From a virus: a stretch of DNA of 64,000 nt. The notes under the pieces are model-generated. The model searched no databases and was not told the origin of the DNA. It saw only the letters and a program-made list of their open reading frames with translations. Every line of letters begins with the position of its first letter. Position 1 is the first letter of the stretch. The stretch is taken from positions 1 through 64,000 of IMG/VR virus record IMGVR_UViG_3300031227_000032; one strand, 5' to 3'. Made by a program: the position numbers and the translations under genes. Shown here piece by piece: positions 48,433 to 56,783 of the stretch.

Positions 48433-49564
48433 TTATCTCGCCAAACAAACTTCGCTGTTGAGTCCGCTTCTTTGCCAACTCTGCATACTCCGGGTTAAGC
48501 TCGATCCCTACCCACTGCCTGCCCAATGTCTCGGCTACTTCGCCTGTCGTGCCGCTGCCGAAGAACGGGTCTAGCACTATGCCGCCTTCAGGACACCCCG
48601 CCAGTATGCATCGCCGTGGTATCTCAGGCGGGAACACTGCGAAGTGCGCGCCGCTGTAGGGCTTGGTAGCGATTGTCCAGACGTTGCGGGCGTTGCGGGT
48701 TTCACCTCTGCCGCTGAGCATTGCTCGAGTACCCTGCTTGCTGGTGTCTGATGCTCGAGATAGGCTATCGCCTTTGTGCGCGATATTCCCGCCGAGCCGC
48801 TGATAGCATTGCCGCATGCCCGGGAAGTTCACATCTGTTTGATTAGGTTCGCTGATCGCATCCGCGTCATACCAATAATCCATTCCCCGCCACAGGTTAA
48901 TCCGCCGCCAGTCTGCCATCATTACTTCGGGTGGCTCAACGTCGGTTTCCTCTCTGGTGTGTTTATTGATCCATCGGTAATCCGTCAGATGCACGTATGA
49001 CCACTCACGGGAATCACGGTGTCGCCAGACGGTTGTGTTACCACTCTTGGTCAGCAGGTAGATATGCTCATGCGCTGACGTTGGGCGATCCTTGCAACTC
49101 TCGGGCATCGGGTTAGGCTTTGCCCAGATGATGTCACTACGCAGCCACCAGCCGTCAGCCCGCAGCGCCAGGGCTACACGGGCGGGGATCATGCACAGGT
49201 CTTTGGGTTTGAGTCCTGGGGGTAGTTTGCGCCGTGGCAATGCAGTTCCTTCCGCTTGCCCAATGTTACGACCAGTGGTGCTGTTCGCCCCTTGTTTGCC
49301 TGTCATACATCCAACGCTGTAGCTATCCCCCAGGTTCAGCCAGCATGTGCCCTCGGGTTTTAGCACGCGCCGCACTTCGGCGAACACCGCTACCATCTTG
49401 GCGACATATTCATCCGGCGTGGATTCAAGGCCGATCTGCTCATCGTTGCCATAGTCACGCAAGCCCCAGTAAGGCGGACTGGTCACACAGCAATCAATGG
49501 AATCAGCAGCCATGCCGCGCAGGATTTCGATACAGTCGCCAACGCGGATGGTGTTAGTCTCCAT
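48413..49564 (-). CDS. DNA methyltransferase, beta class (N6-adenine or N4-cytosine)
   Basis: 383 residues. Catalytic motif TSPPYW (28-33), then a target-recognition region, then the SAM motif DPFFGSGTTG near 340: this order marks the beta class. SPPY is common to N4-cytosine and some N6-adenine enzymes. No restriction gene is nearby, so it likely shields phage DNA from host restriction. Overlaps the neighbours by 11-20 nt. Confidence 0.9.
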   Translation of the reverse strand: METNTIRVGDCIEILRGMAADSIDCCVTSPPYWGLRDYGNDEQIGLESTPDEYVAKMVAVFAEVRRVLKPEGTCWLNLGDSYSVGCMTGKQGANSTTGRNIGQAEGTALPRRKLPPGLKPKDLCMIPARVALALRADGWWLRSDIIWAKPNPMPESCKDRPTSAHEHIYLLTKSGNTTVWRHRDSREWSYVHLTDYRWINKHTREETDVEPPEVMMADWRRINLWRGMDYWYDADAISEPNQTDVNFPGMRQCYQRLGGNIAHKGDSLSRASDTSKQGTRAMLSGRGETRNARNVWTIATKPYSGAHFAVFPPEIPRRCILAGCPEGGIVLDPFFGSGTTGEVAETLGRQWVGIELNPEYAELAKKRTQQRSLFGEINETTPH

Positions 49565-50429
49565 TTAGCTCATCATCCACAACGCGCACTATGGGTTGCT
49601 CAGGATCATTGGTTGCGAAATCATGCACCATCGGATGTTCGCCCGCTTCTGGATGTTCTGCCATCTCCCATGGCGGCTTATCCGTCACTGTCATTATTGA
49701 TTTAACTTCGCCAATCTTTACGGGCAAACCATCATCATCCCTGAAACACAGATCGGCTATTGGCTTACGTTTCATCGCATAGACTTCCATCATGTTACCT
49801 GGCCATGCGAAGTTGTATTTGAATCCTAACAGCTTGCCGATGAACTTAAACCAATCCCACGTATCAGCATAAGGCGTTCCGTGATATGGCAACTCAATAT
49901 CTGTAATCACCATGCCGACATGTCGCAAGATGTTACACAGTTCACGTTCGCCGAATGTCACATAGTTATACGCAGGATCGAGTGCCGGTAAGTCACCGAA
50001 TAGCCTATACACTATGCTGTCAGTATTGGGCGTTGCGAGGAATATCATGTATCCCCCTGGACGCAAGCGTTCAACGCATTCGCTGATCACTGTTAGCGGA
50101 TTGTCAAGGTGCTGGATAGTGCCACGGAATACTACAACATCGTAGTAATCGTAGCGGTATTTATACGGATGTACTGTGATGCCTTTGCTTGCAGCAATCT
50201 CGCGCGCATGGTCTGATACTTCGATGCCGTGCTTAGTCCACGTATCGGGGAACATCTGCAGAAAATCGCCGATACCACAGCCGTAGTCCAGAATGCGATG
50301 CCGCTTATCGAAGTCAGGTATCAGCGTTTCGATACGCGCGATCTCCTGTCGGTACATCTCCGCGCGCTTCGGATCGTCGCCGTATGCCGAGAAGTAGTCG
50401 GCGTTGTATAGCTTTTGGGGGCTAGTCAT
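49554..50429 (-). CDS. SAM-dependent class I methyltransferase
   Basis: 291 residues. The SAM-binding motif RILDYGCGIGDFLQMF (about 43-58), then YDVVVFRGTIQHLDNP and GGYMIFLATPNTDS, is a class I small-molecule or sugar methyltransferase. N-terminal MTSPQKLYNADYFSAYG resembles enzymes in O-antigen loci. The C-terminal 80 residues are acidic and unique. GGGAG five bases before the ATG. Confidence 0.8.
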   Translation of the reverse strand: MTSPQKLYNADYFSAYGDDPKRAEMYRQEIARIETLIPDFDKRHRILDYGCGIGDFLQMFPDTWTKHGIEVSDHAREIAASKGITVHPYKYRYDYYDVVVFRGTIQHLDNPLTVISECVERLRPGGYMIFLATPNTDSIVYRLFGDLPALDPAYNYVTFGERELCNILRHVGMVITDIELPYHGTPYADTWDWFKFIGKLLGFKYNFAWPGNMMEVYAMKRKPIADLCFRDDDGLPVKIGEVKSIMTVTDKPPWEMAEHPEAGEHPMVHDFATNDPEQPIVRVVDDELNGD

Positions 50430-50439
50430 GTTTACTCCC

Positions 50440-50661
50440 TTACTCTACTCTGCGCTTGACTCCAGCGCAATACACATAACGTGGTTTATCACTGCTGTAC
50501 ATGCCGTCAAACTCCGCGCGTGATTCGGGCTTGCGCAGTGCGGCCTTGCGGCGTTTCAGCTTGTCAATCACGTTATCAACCTCATGCCACGAGCGCGGGT
50601 CGATGCCGCCTAAGCTGAACTCCAGATCAGAGATTGTAGCGTCAATGTCGCGTTTAGTCAT
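50440..50661 (-). CDS. Small basic helical protein
   Basis: 73 residues. ISDLEFSLGGIDPRSWHEVDNVIDKLKRRKAALRK is a helical hairpin-like pattern. The start overlaps the upstream stop (ATGA). No family recognised. Confidence 0.6.
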   Translation of the reverse strand: MTKRDIDATISDLEFSLGGIDPRSWHEVDNVIDKLKRRKAALRKPESRAEFDGMYSSDKPRYVYCAGVKRRVE

Positions 50662-50924
50662 CGCAGACTGCTCTCAGTGATGTTCATTTCCTTTGCGAAC
50701 TCCAATATATCCGTCGTGATGTTCCCCGCCTCATCTGTGCAATTGTTAGCAACGGCGGTTCGCAAGTCACCCTCAAGCCGATTCAGCCGCGCCTCGCCGT
50801 CATTAACCCATTGCGTTGTTTCGTCAATGCCAGGGACATTGCCAGCCCACTCAATCATACCACGTTTATCATCAATGGTGGCATGCATAGATGCGATATA
50901 ACGCTCAATTAAATTATTATCCAT
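50658..50924 (-). CDS. Helical hypothetical protein, leaderless start
   Basis: 88 residues, acidic and helical (NLIERYIASMHATIDDKRGMIEW). ATG exactly 6 nt after the -10 box at 50931-50936, with no Shine-Dalgarno, so the mRNA is predicted to be leaderless. Function unknown. Confidence 0.65.
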   Translation of the reverse strand: MDNNLIERYIASMHATIDDKRGMIEWAGNVPGIDETTQWVNDGEARLNRLEGDLRTAVANNCTDEAGNITTDILEFAKEMNITESSLR

Positions 50925-50930
50925 ACCACC

Positions 50931-50959
50931 ATCATACCACACTACCGAGCATTTGTCAA
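50931..50959 (-). promoter_or_regulatory. Promoter of a predicted leaderless mRNA
   Basis: Minus strand TTGACA (50954-50959), 17-nt spacer ending GTGTGG, TATGAT (50931-50936), ATG after 6 nt. Confidence 0.85.
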
Positions 50960-50963
50960 CCCC

Positions 50964-51377
50964 TCATCGCGCATCCTGTTTCCATGCCGCGCGTTTCGCG
51001 CAGGTATCCAGTGCATCAGCTTGGGCAATGTTCGCCGCCCCGATCTTGTCAACCTGCGCCGCCGCCTCGTTTGCTGTATCATGCACTGAGAATGTAAGCC
51101 CATATCCGCCGTGCCAAACAAGTTCATACCAAATGGCGCGGTAACGGGTTTCGTCTAATGCGTTCGTCTCGGCGATGATCTCTGGCAGTATGCGTAGGAA
51201 ACGCTGATGGTCAGGCATTTTAGTATATGGCGTCTCACTGTAATAATCAATATCATTGGCGTGGCTTACCTGATCAATGTGTTCGGCATGTTCGAGCGCC
51301 GCCAGCATGCTTTCAAATCCTAACCTTTTGATAACCGCCTTTTTCCAGTCCCAGCAACTGCCGCCATCAGTGAAACC
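50964..51377 (-). CDS. In-frame extension beyond a TGA of the membrane protein at 51378
   Basis: After the TGA at 51378-51380 the same frame stays open for 137 codons: GFTDGGSCWDWKKAVIKRLG, an ATG at 51308, then a soluble helical region (MLAALEHAEHIDQVSH ... AQADALDTCAKRAA). No good ribosome binding site precedes the ATG, and the codons before it read as normal protein. Either readthrough of UGA, a stop-split gene, or an independent protein of 114 residues. Confidence 0.5.
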   Translation of the reverse strand, partial: GFTDGGSCWDWKKAVIKRLGFESMLAALEHAEHIDQVSHANDIDYYSETPYTKMPDHQRFLRILPEIIAETNALDETRYRAIWYELVWHGGYGLTFSVHDTANEAAAQVDKIGAANIAQADALDTCAKRAAWKQDAR

Positions 51378-51758
51378 TCAACCGCCAGATGATGATGATG
51401 TTCCTTTCTGCACACCTCCCCAATAAATATCATATTGATCGCCGTCTTTGATTATCCATGCTGGCTTATGCAAATCACTCAATGCGCATTTAGCAACATA
51501 TGTGGTACGTTGTGTATTGCATAATGAATATCGGATAGCGTATATTGGGAGCGCACATAATACCAATATACACAGGGCCATAATGACTATACATATCGTT
51601 GATCCCACACAGGCGACTTCAGACATCTCATGCCCATCTGCCGCAGATTGGGTAATGTATGCGTATTGTGGCCCTGCCACTTCATCACACGAACAAGTTA
51701 GCGTAACTATCAGCAATATACTGATTAACGCAACTGCAAATTGCAAATGTTTGTTCAT
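51378..51758 (-). CDS. Membrane or lipoprotein-like protein, leaderless start
   Basis: 126 residues. N-terminal signal (LQFAVALISILLIVTLTCSC, a possible lipobox at the last Cys), a transmembrane helix (VGSTICIVIMALCILVLCAL), then a cytoplasmic or external tail ending in SSSSGG. ATG exactly 6 nt after the -10 box at 51765-51770. The stop is a TGA in the shared CTGGCGGTTGAGG context, and the frame continues. Confidence 0.65.
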   Translation of the reverse strand: MNKHLQFAVALISILLIVTLTCSCDEVAGPQYAYITQSAADGHEMSEVACVGSTICIVIMALCILVLCALPIYAIRYSLCNTQRTTYVAKCALSDLHKPAWIIKDGDQYDIYWGGVQKGTSSSSGG

Positions 51759-51764
51759 GCTTAC

Positions 51765-51793
51765 ACTATACCACACTCCGCGCCGTTTGTCTA
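51765..51793 (-). promoter_or_regulatory. Promoter of a predicted leaderless mRNA
   Basis: Minus strand TAGACA (51788-51793), 17-nt spacer ending GTGTGG, TATAGT (51765-51770), ATG after 6 nt. Confidence 0.75.
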
Positions 51794-52270
51794 GTACCAC
51801 GTATCTCTTTTCTTTGCAATGATATCATCTTGCTTAGCCTGCAGCCTTTGGGCTAAATCCTGCTCCGCTAATTGCCGTGTGGCGTGAATAGTTTGAACCA
51901 CTTCACACCATTCATACTGCTCTGACCATGAAGATGTACCACAGCCGTCTATGGTATCACTGCCGTGCGTGTAGTGATTCGTTTCAGACTTTAACTCATA
52001 TACGCACACTGCGTAACGCTGCTCGCCTAGCTCATTTTGCTCAGTTTCAATCCACGGGTCTCTGGCAAGGTCTTTCACTCTGACGGCGCGTTTACGGGCG
52101 CAATAACGGATTATTGCAATCCCACCGAATATTGATAATACCATTATCCCTGATGCGACTACTATGTACAGCAGATTGCCAGACGCGAGCGGTGGTATCA
52201 AGCATAGCGGACATACCAATAAAAGCATTCCGATTATAATAGTTTCATCACTCATGCCATATGTGTCCAT
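51791..52270 (-). CDS. Two-span membrane protein, leaderless start
   Basis: 159 residues. Two transmembrane segments (IIIGMLLLVCPLCLIPPL and LLYIVVASGIMVLSIFGGI), then a soluble domain with YAVCVYELKSETNHYTHG and a charged helical tail. ATG exactly 6 nt after the -10 box at 52277-52282. Function unknown; envelope-related by topology. Confidence 0.65.
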   Translation of the reverse strand: MDTYGMSDETIIIGMLLLVCPLCLIPPLASGNLLYIVVASGIMVLSIFGGIAIIRYCARKRAVRVKDLARDPWIETEQNELGEQRYAVCVYELKSETNHYTHGSDTIDGCGTSSWSEQYEWCEVVQTIHATRQLAEQDLAQRLQAKQDDIIAKKRDTWY

Positions 52271-52276
52271 ACTACC

Positions 52277-52305
52277 ATCATACCACACTATCGCGCTTTT
52301 GTCAA
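52277..52305 (-). promoter_or_regulatory. Promoter of a predicted leaderless mRNA
   Basis: Minus strand TTGACA (52300-52305), 17-nt spacer ending GTGTGG, TATGAT (52277-52282), ATG after 6 nt. The -35 overlaps the stop of the upstream gene. Confidence 0.85.
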
Positions 52306-53540
52306 CCCCAGACCACGCATTCATCACGCATCCTGTTTATCCACGTCAGCAGTTGCCAGTAATCCAACTCCAGCCCATGCGCAATATCCAGCACTGACAG
52401 CCTGCCGTCCAGCAAATCGAGCACGTCGGCGTATTTCAGATTGAGTTGCCGATCCTGTCGCCAGTCTACCCATAGCCCATGCTTCGATAAACAGATCGGC
52501 CCTTGCCCCGTGCGTTGCGGATACCAGTCGCTATCCATCATATCCAGCAGATCAGCAACGCGGTTAGCGGCGTCCATTATCAAGCTGGGGTGTAGGCGCT
52601 CCGCAGTGTCCAGGCTCGTGTGATAGCCGTAATATGGCACCTCACCTTTCGCCCAGCAACGCGCACGGCTTATACTGACAGCTGGGATGCCGACGTTGTT
52701 ATACACCTTTTCATCATTGCTTACAACGGTGCGGTATGGCTCGGCCTCATCACAGACCAGCACGCCAGCTTTGTCAATCAGCGATTCATCGAACGGCGAG
52801 TGCTGTAATACTAGCCTGTTATCATTGCCCAGCATATCCAGCGCGATAGCGTAGCGGATGTTATGCTGCTCGTTCGCCAAGTATGCGATAGTGCCGATGG
52901 TCTCAGGTAGCCACAGAAATCTCAACCCATACTTACGCGGCGTATCGCGGAGTCGCTTCACAAGCTCGACCATCGCAACGCAACCTGACGCATCATCGTT
53001 CGCCTGCATCGGATGGCAGACGTGCGCTGTCAGCACAATCTCGGCGTCAAGCGTGCCAGGTAGGTACACCTCGCCGATGGCAAGTTCGCCGTCGCTAAAC
53101 TCGCTGTCGATAAGCACGCGGTATTCGTCAGCATCGAACTCGTGTAGGCGGTCATGCTGAATGCAGAATGCCCACGCTGGTTCGTAGTATGAAAACTCAA
53201 ACGGGATACCCGCTGGGCAATCCTCACGACTGCGCACATGTTTCATCAGCTCGTTATGGCTGATCGCAGTATCGACCGCCGTGCTGTAGCTCATCACGTG
53301 CAGCGGATGGTCGTCAGTGGATACGATGATACTACCGTCGGGACGTGCGATGTATGCTGTGCGGCACTCCCACTTCGGCGGTATCGTCCAGTCCCATACC
53401 TCACTGCCGGTCGGGTAGCGATGTATTTGCAGCTCCGGTAGGCGTGCGGCAATCGCGCCAAGTGCCGTATCGTAGCCGTCTGAGATGAGGTCACGGCGGT
53501 ATGCGCTGATTTCGTGAAGTAGGTTTTGCATAGTTGACAT
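52302..53540 (-). CDS. DUF4910 aminopeptidase-like protein
   Basis: 412 residues. The order PTGSEVWDWTIPPKWECRTAYI, PLHVMSYSTAVD, HVCHPMQANDDASGC (metal ligands His and Asp), PETIGTIAYLA and YGYHTSLDT is the DUF4910/M28-type fold. The family is typical of surface-polysaccharide loci, where it probably trims or modifies amino-sugar substrates. A C-terminal winged-helix-like tail follows. No Shine-Dalgarno at the ATG; a second ATG lies three codons on. Confidence 0.75.
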   Translation of the reverse strand: MSTMQNLLHEISAYRRDLISDGYDTALGAIAARLPELQIHRYPTGSEVWDWTIPPKWECRTAYIARPDGSIIVSTDDHPLHVMSYSTAVDTAISHNELMKHVRSREDCPAGIPFEFSYYEPAWAFCIQHDRLHEFDADEYRVLIDSEFSDGELAIGEVYLPGTLDAEIVLTAHVCHPMQANDDASGCVAMVELVKRLRDTPRKYGLRFLWLPETIGTIAYLANEQHNIRYAIALDMLGNDNRLVLQHSPFDESLIDKAGVLVCDEAEPYRTVVSNDEKVYNNVGIPAVSISRARCWAKGEVPYYGYHTSLDTAERLHPSLIMDAANRVADLLDMMDSDWYPQRTGQGPICLSKHGLWVDWRQDRQLNLKYADVLDLLDGRLSVLDIAHGLELDYWQLLTWINRMRDECVVWG

Positions 53541-53562
53541 TTAGCGTGATGTGTGGTATAGT
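53534..53562 (+). promoter_or_regulatory. Promoter of a predicted leaderless mRNA
   Basis: TTGACA (53534-53539), 17-nt spacer ending GTGTGG, TATAGT (53557-53562), ATG at 53569 after 6 nt. The promoter overlaps the start codon of the DUF4910 gene on the other strand. Confidence 0.85.
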
Positions 53563-53568
53563 GATGGT

Positions 53569-53754
53569 ATGAGGATTATCAAGATAGTCGCTGCATTCTT
53601 TTTATTCTGCGTGCTGGCGTCAATCCCAATATCATTACAACCTGAGGTTGGCGGCTATCTCAACGCATTAGTCGCAACAATTGCCGTGATGGTTGTAGGA
53701 TTGCTGATCGTCGTTCCGGTCGTGCTATTGCTGGCATCAGCAAGCGACCACTAA
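53569..53754 (+). CDS. Small two-span membrane protein, leaderless start
   Basis: 61 residues, two hydrophobic segments (IVAAFFLFCVLASIPISL and ALVATIAVMVVGLLIVVPVV). Plus strand inside a minus-strand operon, own promoter, predicted leaderless. Small exclusion or holin-like proteins look like this; role unknown. Confidence 0.65.
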   Translation: MRIIKIVAAFFLFCVLASIPISLQPEVGGYLNALVATIAVMVVGLLIVVPVVLLLASASDH

Positions 53755-53759
53755 TACCG

Positions 53760-55406
53760 CTACTTATCCGTCCCTGGTAGTAACTGTTTCACCGCTTTAT
53801 TCAGTCTGCACAGCGAGCTTGGCCCGTAGTGTCCTAGTGATATACGCGGATCGAGACTGCCCAGCACCATATTCATTCCAGCAGCCATACTACCAAATGG
53901 TTTTTGCGGTGGCCCTGTAGGCGGTTCCTGGTAGTCATAGTAATGCGTGCGGTTATTGCAGTAGTCTAGTCCGATCATGTGTATCGTCTTGACGTTCGGA
54001 AAACTCGCCGCAAGCTGTACCGCTCTGGATGAAATGCCGCCTGCGCCGTTCAGATTGAACGCCTCAAACTTCGCATCATTACGTCTAGGCGGTAGATGCT
54101 CGAACTCGTAATGATCGAACGGATAACCGCCTGCCGCCTCCAGTAGCTTATGCCCGATCAGGTGTACATTGCCCCGTAGGTTGCGCCAGATACGCGGATA
54201 CTTCCAGGCATCAATGTTCATCACTAAAAACAGATCAGCGTCCACAACTCCGCAACCTGCGTTAACGGAGATCACGGTATATTTGCTCAAGTCTACTTTG
54301 TCGATGTACAACGCGGTAGGCCCACTGCCGACGACCAGCACCTTATCGGTAGGCTGGAAATCCTCTGCGAACTTCTCTATCTTGCCAAGGCACTTACCCT
54401 GGACGTTCATCGGCGGCGATGCGTTAGGCTTGCTCAATGTCGTTTTATGCATGTCACCATATGTTATCAGCATATCGCGTTCCTGCTGTAGCCAGAACTC
54501 CGCCTCGTATGCTGAAAACTTGCTGCTCTGAATGCGCGATAGTGTGGGCTTTAACGCTCGCAGGTAATCGCCCGTTACAACCTTAGCGCCCTCATCTAAA
54601 TAATCCAGTAACAGATTGCCGCCTGGATGCTCGTGCAACATCGGCACGCCTGCGTTATAGACCGGCACGCTTGCCATAAGTGACTCATACGCGGCAGTAG
54701 AATTGATAGTGACTGTCGCATCAGGCCATCCGAAACTCAGCTTACCCTTGTCAACCTTCACGCCGTCTATCGGATGCTGTAAATACGGATCGTTGTAGAC
54801 CTGCTCGCCGTTTACTTCGCGTGATTCCTTGACTCGATTCAGCGTCTTAGGATGCGGACGGTATTTAATCTCCGCGTCAGGTAGTATCGTGCGAACGTCT
54901 TTAACTAACCGCAGTGAGTCATACCCCCTACTGCCGTATTGCAACGCCTGATCGCCCGTCACCTGTCCAATGATCAACACCTTGCGGATAGGCTGGCCTG
55001 TCGCTATTGCCGCCTCCGCCGCCATGCGCTGCGGTGAGGTGACGTAACGTAGGTAGGTATCGTCGGTGTATAAGCCCCAATCGAAGCGTGACGTTTCGTA
55101 GTGGTCTACCACGCCTAGCCCGTGATGCCAGTAGTTTATGCCAGCGTGACGGAATAGCCGCGAACGGAAATCACGATGCCCTGAATACTCACTACAGAAT
55201 ACAGTATCAACACGGTGGTCTAAGCATTGTGCTAACAATTCCTCATCGGTATACGCAAGGTCATCCAGCACATACACCTGGCCGAACGCGCTGAACATCG
55301 GACGTAACCTGTTGCTCCGGATATGCGGCACCATGTGAGTCGTTACCGCCACGATACGGTTAGCAAGCGGTGTGCTCTGGTCAGTTGTAGAGTGTAGTAG
55401 TTGCAT
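53760..55406 (-). CDS. Fusion of Kps-like glycosyltransferase and DUF115-like domain
   Basis: 548 residues. Residues 1-330 match the Kps-like protein at 47449 (KVLIIGQVTGDQALQYG, IKYRPHPK, TINSTAAYESLMASVPVY). Residues 345-548 match the DUF115-like protein at 46878 (KVLVVGSGPTALYID, VISVNAGCGVV, IHMIGLDYCN). The pair is thus split in one place and fused in another. The start ATG follows the HNH stop after 3 nt, with no Shine-Dalgarno. Likely transfers or handles a surface sugar. Confidence 0.75.
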   Translation of the reverse strand: MQLLHSTTDQSTPLANRIVAVTTHMVPHIRSNRLRPMFSAFGQVYVLDDLAYTDEELLAQCLDHRVDTVFCSEYSGHRDFRSRLFRHAGINYWHHGLGVVDHYETSRFDWGLYTDDTYLRYVTSPQRMAAEAAIATGQPIRKVLIIGQVTGDQALQYGSRGYDSLRLVKDVRTILPDAEIKYRPHPKTLNRVKESREVNGEQVYNDPYLQHPIDGVKVDKGKLSFGWPDATVTINSTAAYESLMASVPVYNAGVPMLHEHPGGNLLLDYLDEGAKVVTGDYLRALKPTLSRIQSSKFSAYEAEFWLQQERDMLITYGDMHKTTLSKPNASPPMNVQGKCLGKIEKFAEDFQPTDKVLVVGSGPTALYIDKVDLSKYTVISVNAGCGVVDADLFLVMNIDAWKYPRIWRNLRGNVHLIGHKLLEAAGGYPFDHYEFEHLPPRRNDAKFEAFNLNGAGGISSRAVQLAASFPNVKTIHMIGLDYCNNRTHYYDYQEPPTGPPQKPFGSMAAGMNMVLGSLDPRISLGHYGPSSLCRLNKAVKQLLPGTDK

Positions 55407-55409
55407 AGG

Positions 55410-56153
55410 TTATCTAGGCTGGTCTGCTTGCCATTGTCTGATGCTCGCTTCGTTGCGTGGCTGAGTGTCCGCTATCCATTGCGCGAGTGCTGGGTTAAGC
55501 GGGCCTTTGTGACGTTTCATCCAGGTGTAGGGATCGCGGGCATGCTTGGAGTAATTACACCGCTGGCACGCTGGTATGATGTTATCTTGTGTGTATGGCC
55601 CATCATTGTCTTGTGCAATGAAATGTTCCTGATGAAACTCTTTACCTATTTCTGATTCTGTCCGATTGCAATATGCGCACCGGTGATTAAACAGCATCCA
55701 TGTATCTTGTCGTTGTTTTGGTGTCAGTGTGTCCGGCAAGTTGGCTTTGCGCGCTCTGCGACGTTGGTCTTTCATCCGGCATAGTTCTCTGCCCCTGTCA
55801 GTTGCGCGGTATACTTTACCATATTTAGCAGTCCTGTCTTTATGAACCTCGCGCCAGATCTTGATGCGATCATGATTTCGCTCATATCGCGCCTTTCTAC
55901 ATGCGGCAATATTCTCTTTGTTTGCTTCACAGTATGCCTTGCGAGTTACGGCAATCTTGTCTTTGTAATCTACACGATATGATTTGTCACGTGCGGCTTT
56001 GCGGTCTTTGTTGGCTTCATAGTACGCCTTGTCAGACATCTTCATGCACATTTTACATGCGCTCTGCAATCCGTCCCGTTTCCCTTTATGCTTATAAAAC
56101 TCGCCAACAGGCTTCACTTCCCCACACTTGCTGCATCGCTTAGTCTTACACAT
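55410..56153 (-). CDS. HNH endonuclease with N-terminal zinc region, leaderless start
   Basis: 247 residues. N-terminal CSKCGEVKPVGEFYKHKGKRD with CKMC binds zinc; then a long Lys/Arg/Tyr-rich repeat helix; then an HNH domain (CAYC, FHQEHFIAQDNDGPYTQDN, CQRC). Typical of free-standing phage homing nucleases. ATG exactly 6 nt after the -10 box at 56160-56165. Confidence 0.85.
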   Translation of the reverse strand: MCKTKRCSKCGEVKPVGEFYKHKGKRDGLQSACKMCMKMSDKAYYEANKDRKAARDKSYRVDYKDKIAVTRKAYCEANKENIAACRKARYERNHDRIKIWREVHKDRTAKYGKVYRATDRGRELCRMKDQRRRARKANLPDTLTPKQRQDTWMLFNHRCAYCNRTESEIGKEFHQEHFIAQDNDGPYTQDNIIPACQRCNYSKHARDPYTWMKRHKGPLNPALAQWIADTQPRNEASIRQWQADQPR

Positions 56154-56159
56154 AGCTAC

Positions 56160-56188
56160 AGTATACCACGGCTAGCGCGGAATGTCAA
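56160..56188 (-). promoter_or_regulatory. Promoter of a predicted leaderless mRNA
   Basis: Minus strand TTGACA (56183-56188), 17-nt spacer, TATACT (56160-56165), ATG at 56153 after 6 nt. ATTCATAACCAC precedes the -35. Confidence 0.8.
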
Positions 56189-56232
56189 GTGGTTATGAAT
56201 ACTACACCGCGCAAATGTCAAGTGAATGAAAC

Positions 56233-56267
56233 GGGCGACCCTAACGGCCCCAACATCAGAGCCGCCC
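56233..56267 (-). terminator. Probable terminator after the capsid unit
   Basis: Stem GGGCGGC/GTCGCCC on the minus strand (56261-56267 with 56233-56239), about 21-nt loop, then GTTTCATT. Short T-run, moderate confidence. Confidence 0.45.
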
Positions 56268-56315
56268 GCGCAAAGGAGTTAATAGTAGTAACCTCGTAAG
56301 GCTACAGGTAGATTG

Positions 56316-56783
56316 CTATGCTGGATTCAGCAGATTGCCGCTAGCAGGCACGTTACCGTGACCACGAATCGCATGCACGCCGATAATGACACCGTAAGAC
56401 CACGAGCCAGTCAGCGTGATATAGACGCGGTAGAAATCGTAGTCCGGGTCAATCTTGACGCCCGCCATATAACTCTCGCTGATCTCTGTGTCATCGTTGA
56501 CGAATCCGAAAGCATTGGATGTGCTCTCGCCGTCCTTGCTGATCAGATCAGTTGCGGCGCAATCGGTATAGGTTCCGCCGAGCGTGGTACATTTCTGTAC
56601 CTTGCAAGTGACATAAACGGTTGACCCGAGCGTATCGCTGGAAGCGCCATAGTCCACTAGGAACGTGAGTGAGTTCCATCCGCCCATGTCAATGCCCGTC
56701 ACTTCCGTAGTGGCAGCACTGATAAGGATTGGCGACTGCAGTTTCTCAATAGATTGAGTATCAACGTTGCTTTGACTAGCCAT
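56316..56783 (-). CDS. Capsid-associated protein (decoration candidate)
   Basis: 155 residues, beta-rich, directly after the major capsid gene, where head-decoration proteins sit. Alternating strands (SLTFLVDYGASSDTLGSTVYVTC, then TLTGSWSYGVIIGVHAI). No motif proves the role. The start overlaps the capsid stop. Confidence 0.6.
   Translation of the reverse strand: MASQSNVDTQSIEKLQSPILISAATTEVTGIDMGGWNSLTFLVDYGASSDTLGSTVYVTCKVQKCTTLGGTYTDCAATDLISKDGESTSNAFGFVNDDTEISESYMAGVKIDPDYDFYRVYITLTGSWSYGVIIGVHAIRGHGNVPASGNLLNPA

Noticed and set aside
50658-50963. In-frame continuation after the TGA at 50964
   Set aside because: The same-frame sequence after this TGA is the promoter at 50931-50959, which ends in a leaderless ATG; it is not protein-like, so this TGA is a normal stop.
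56183-56215. Second TTGACA at about 56209-56214, minus strand
   Set aside because: No acceptable -10 box at 16-18 nt; the promoter at 56160-56188 explains the gene better.
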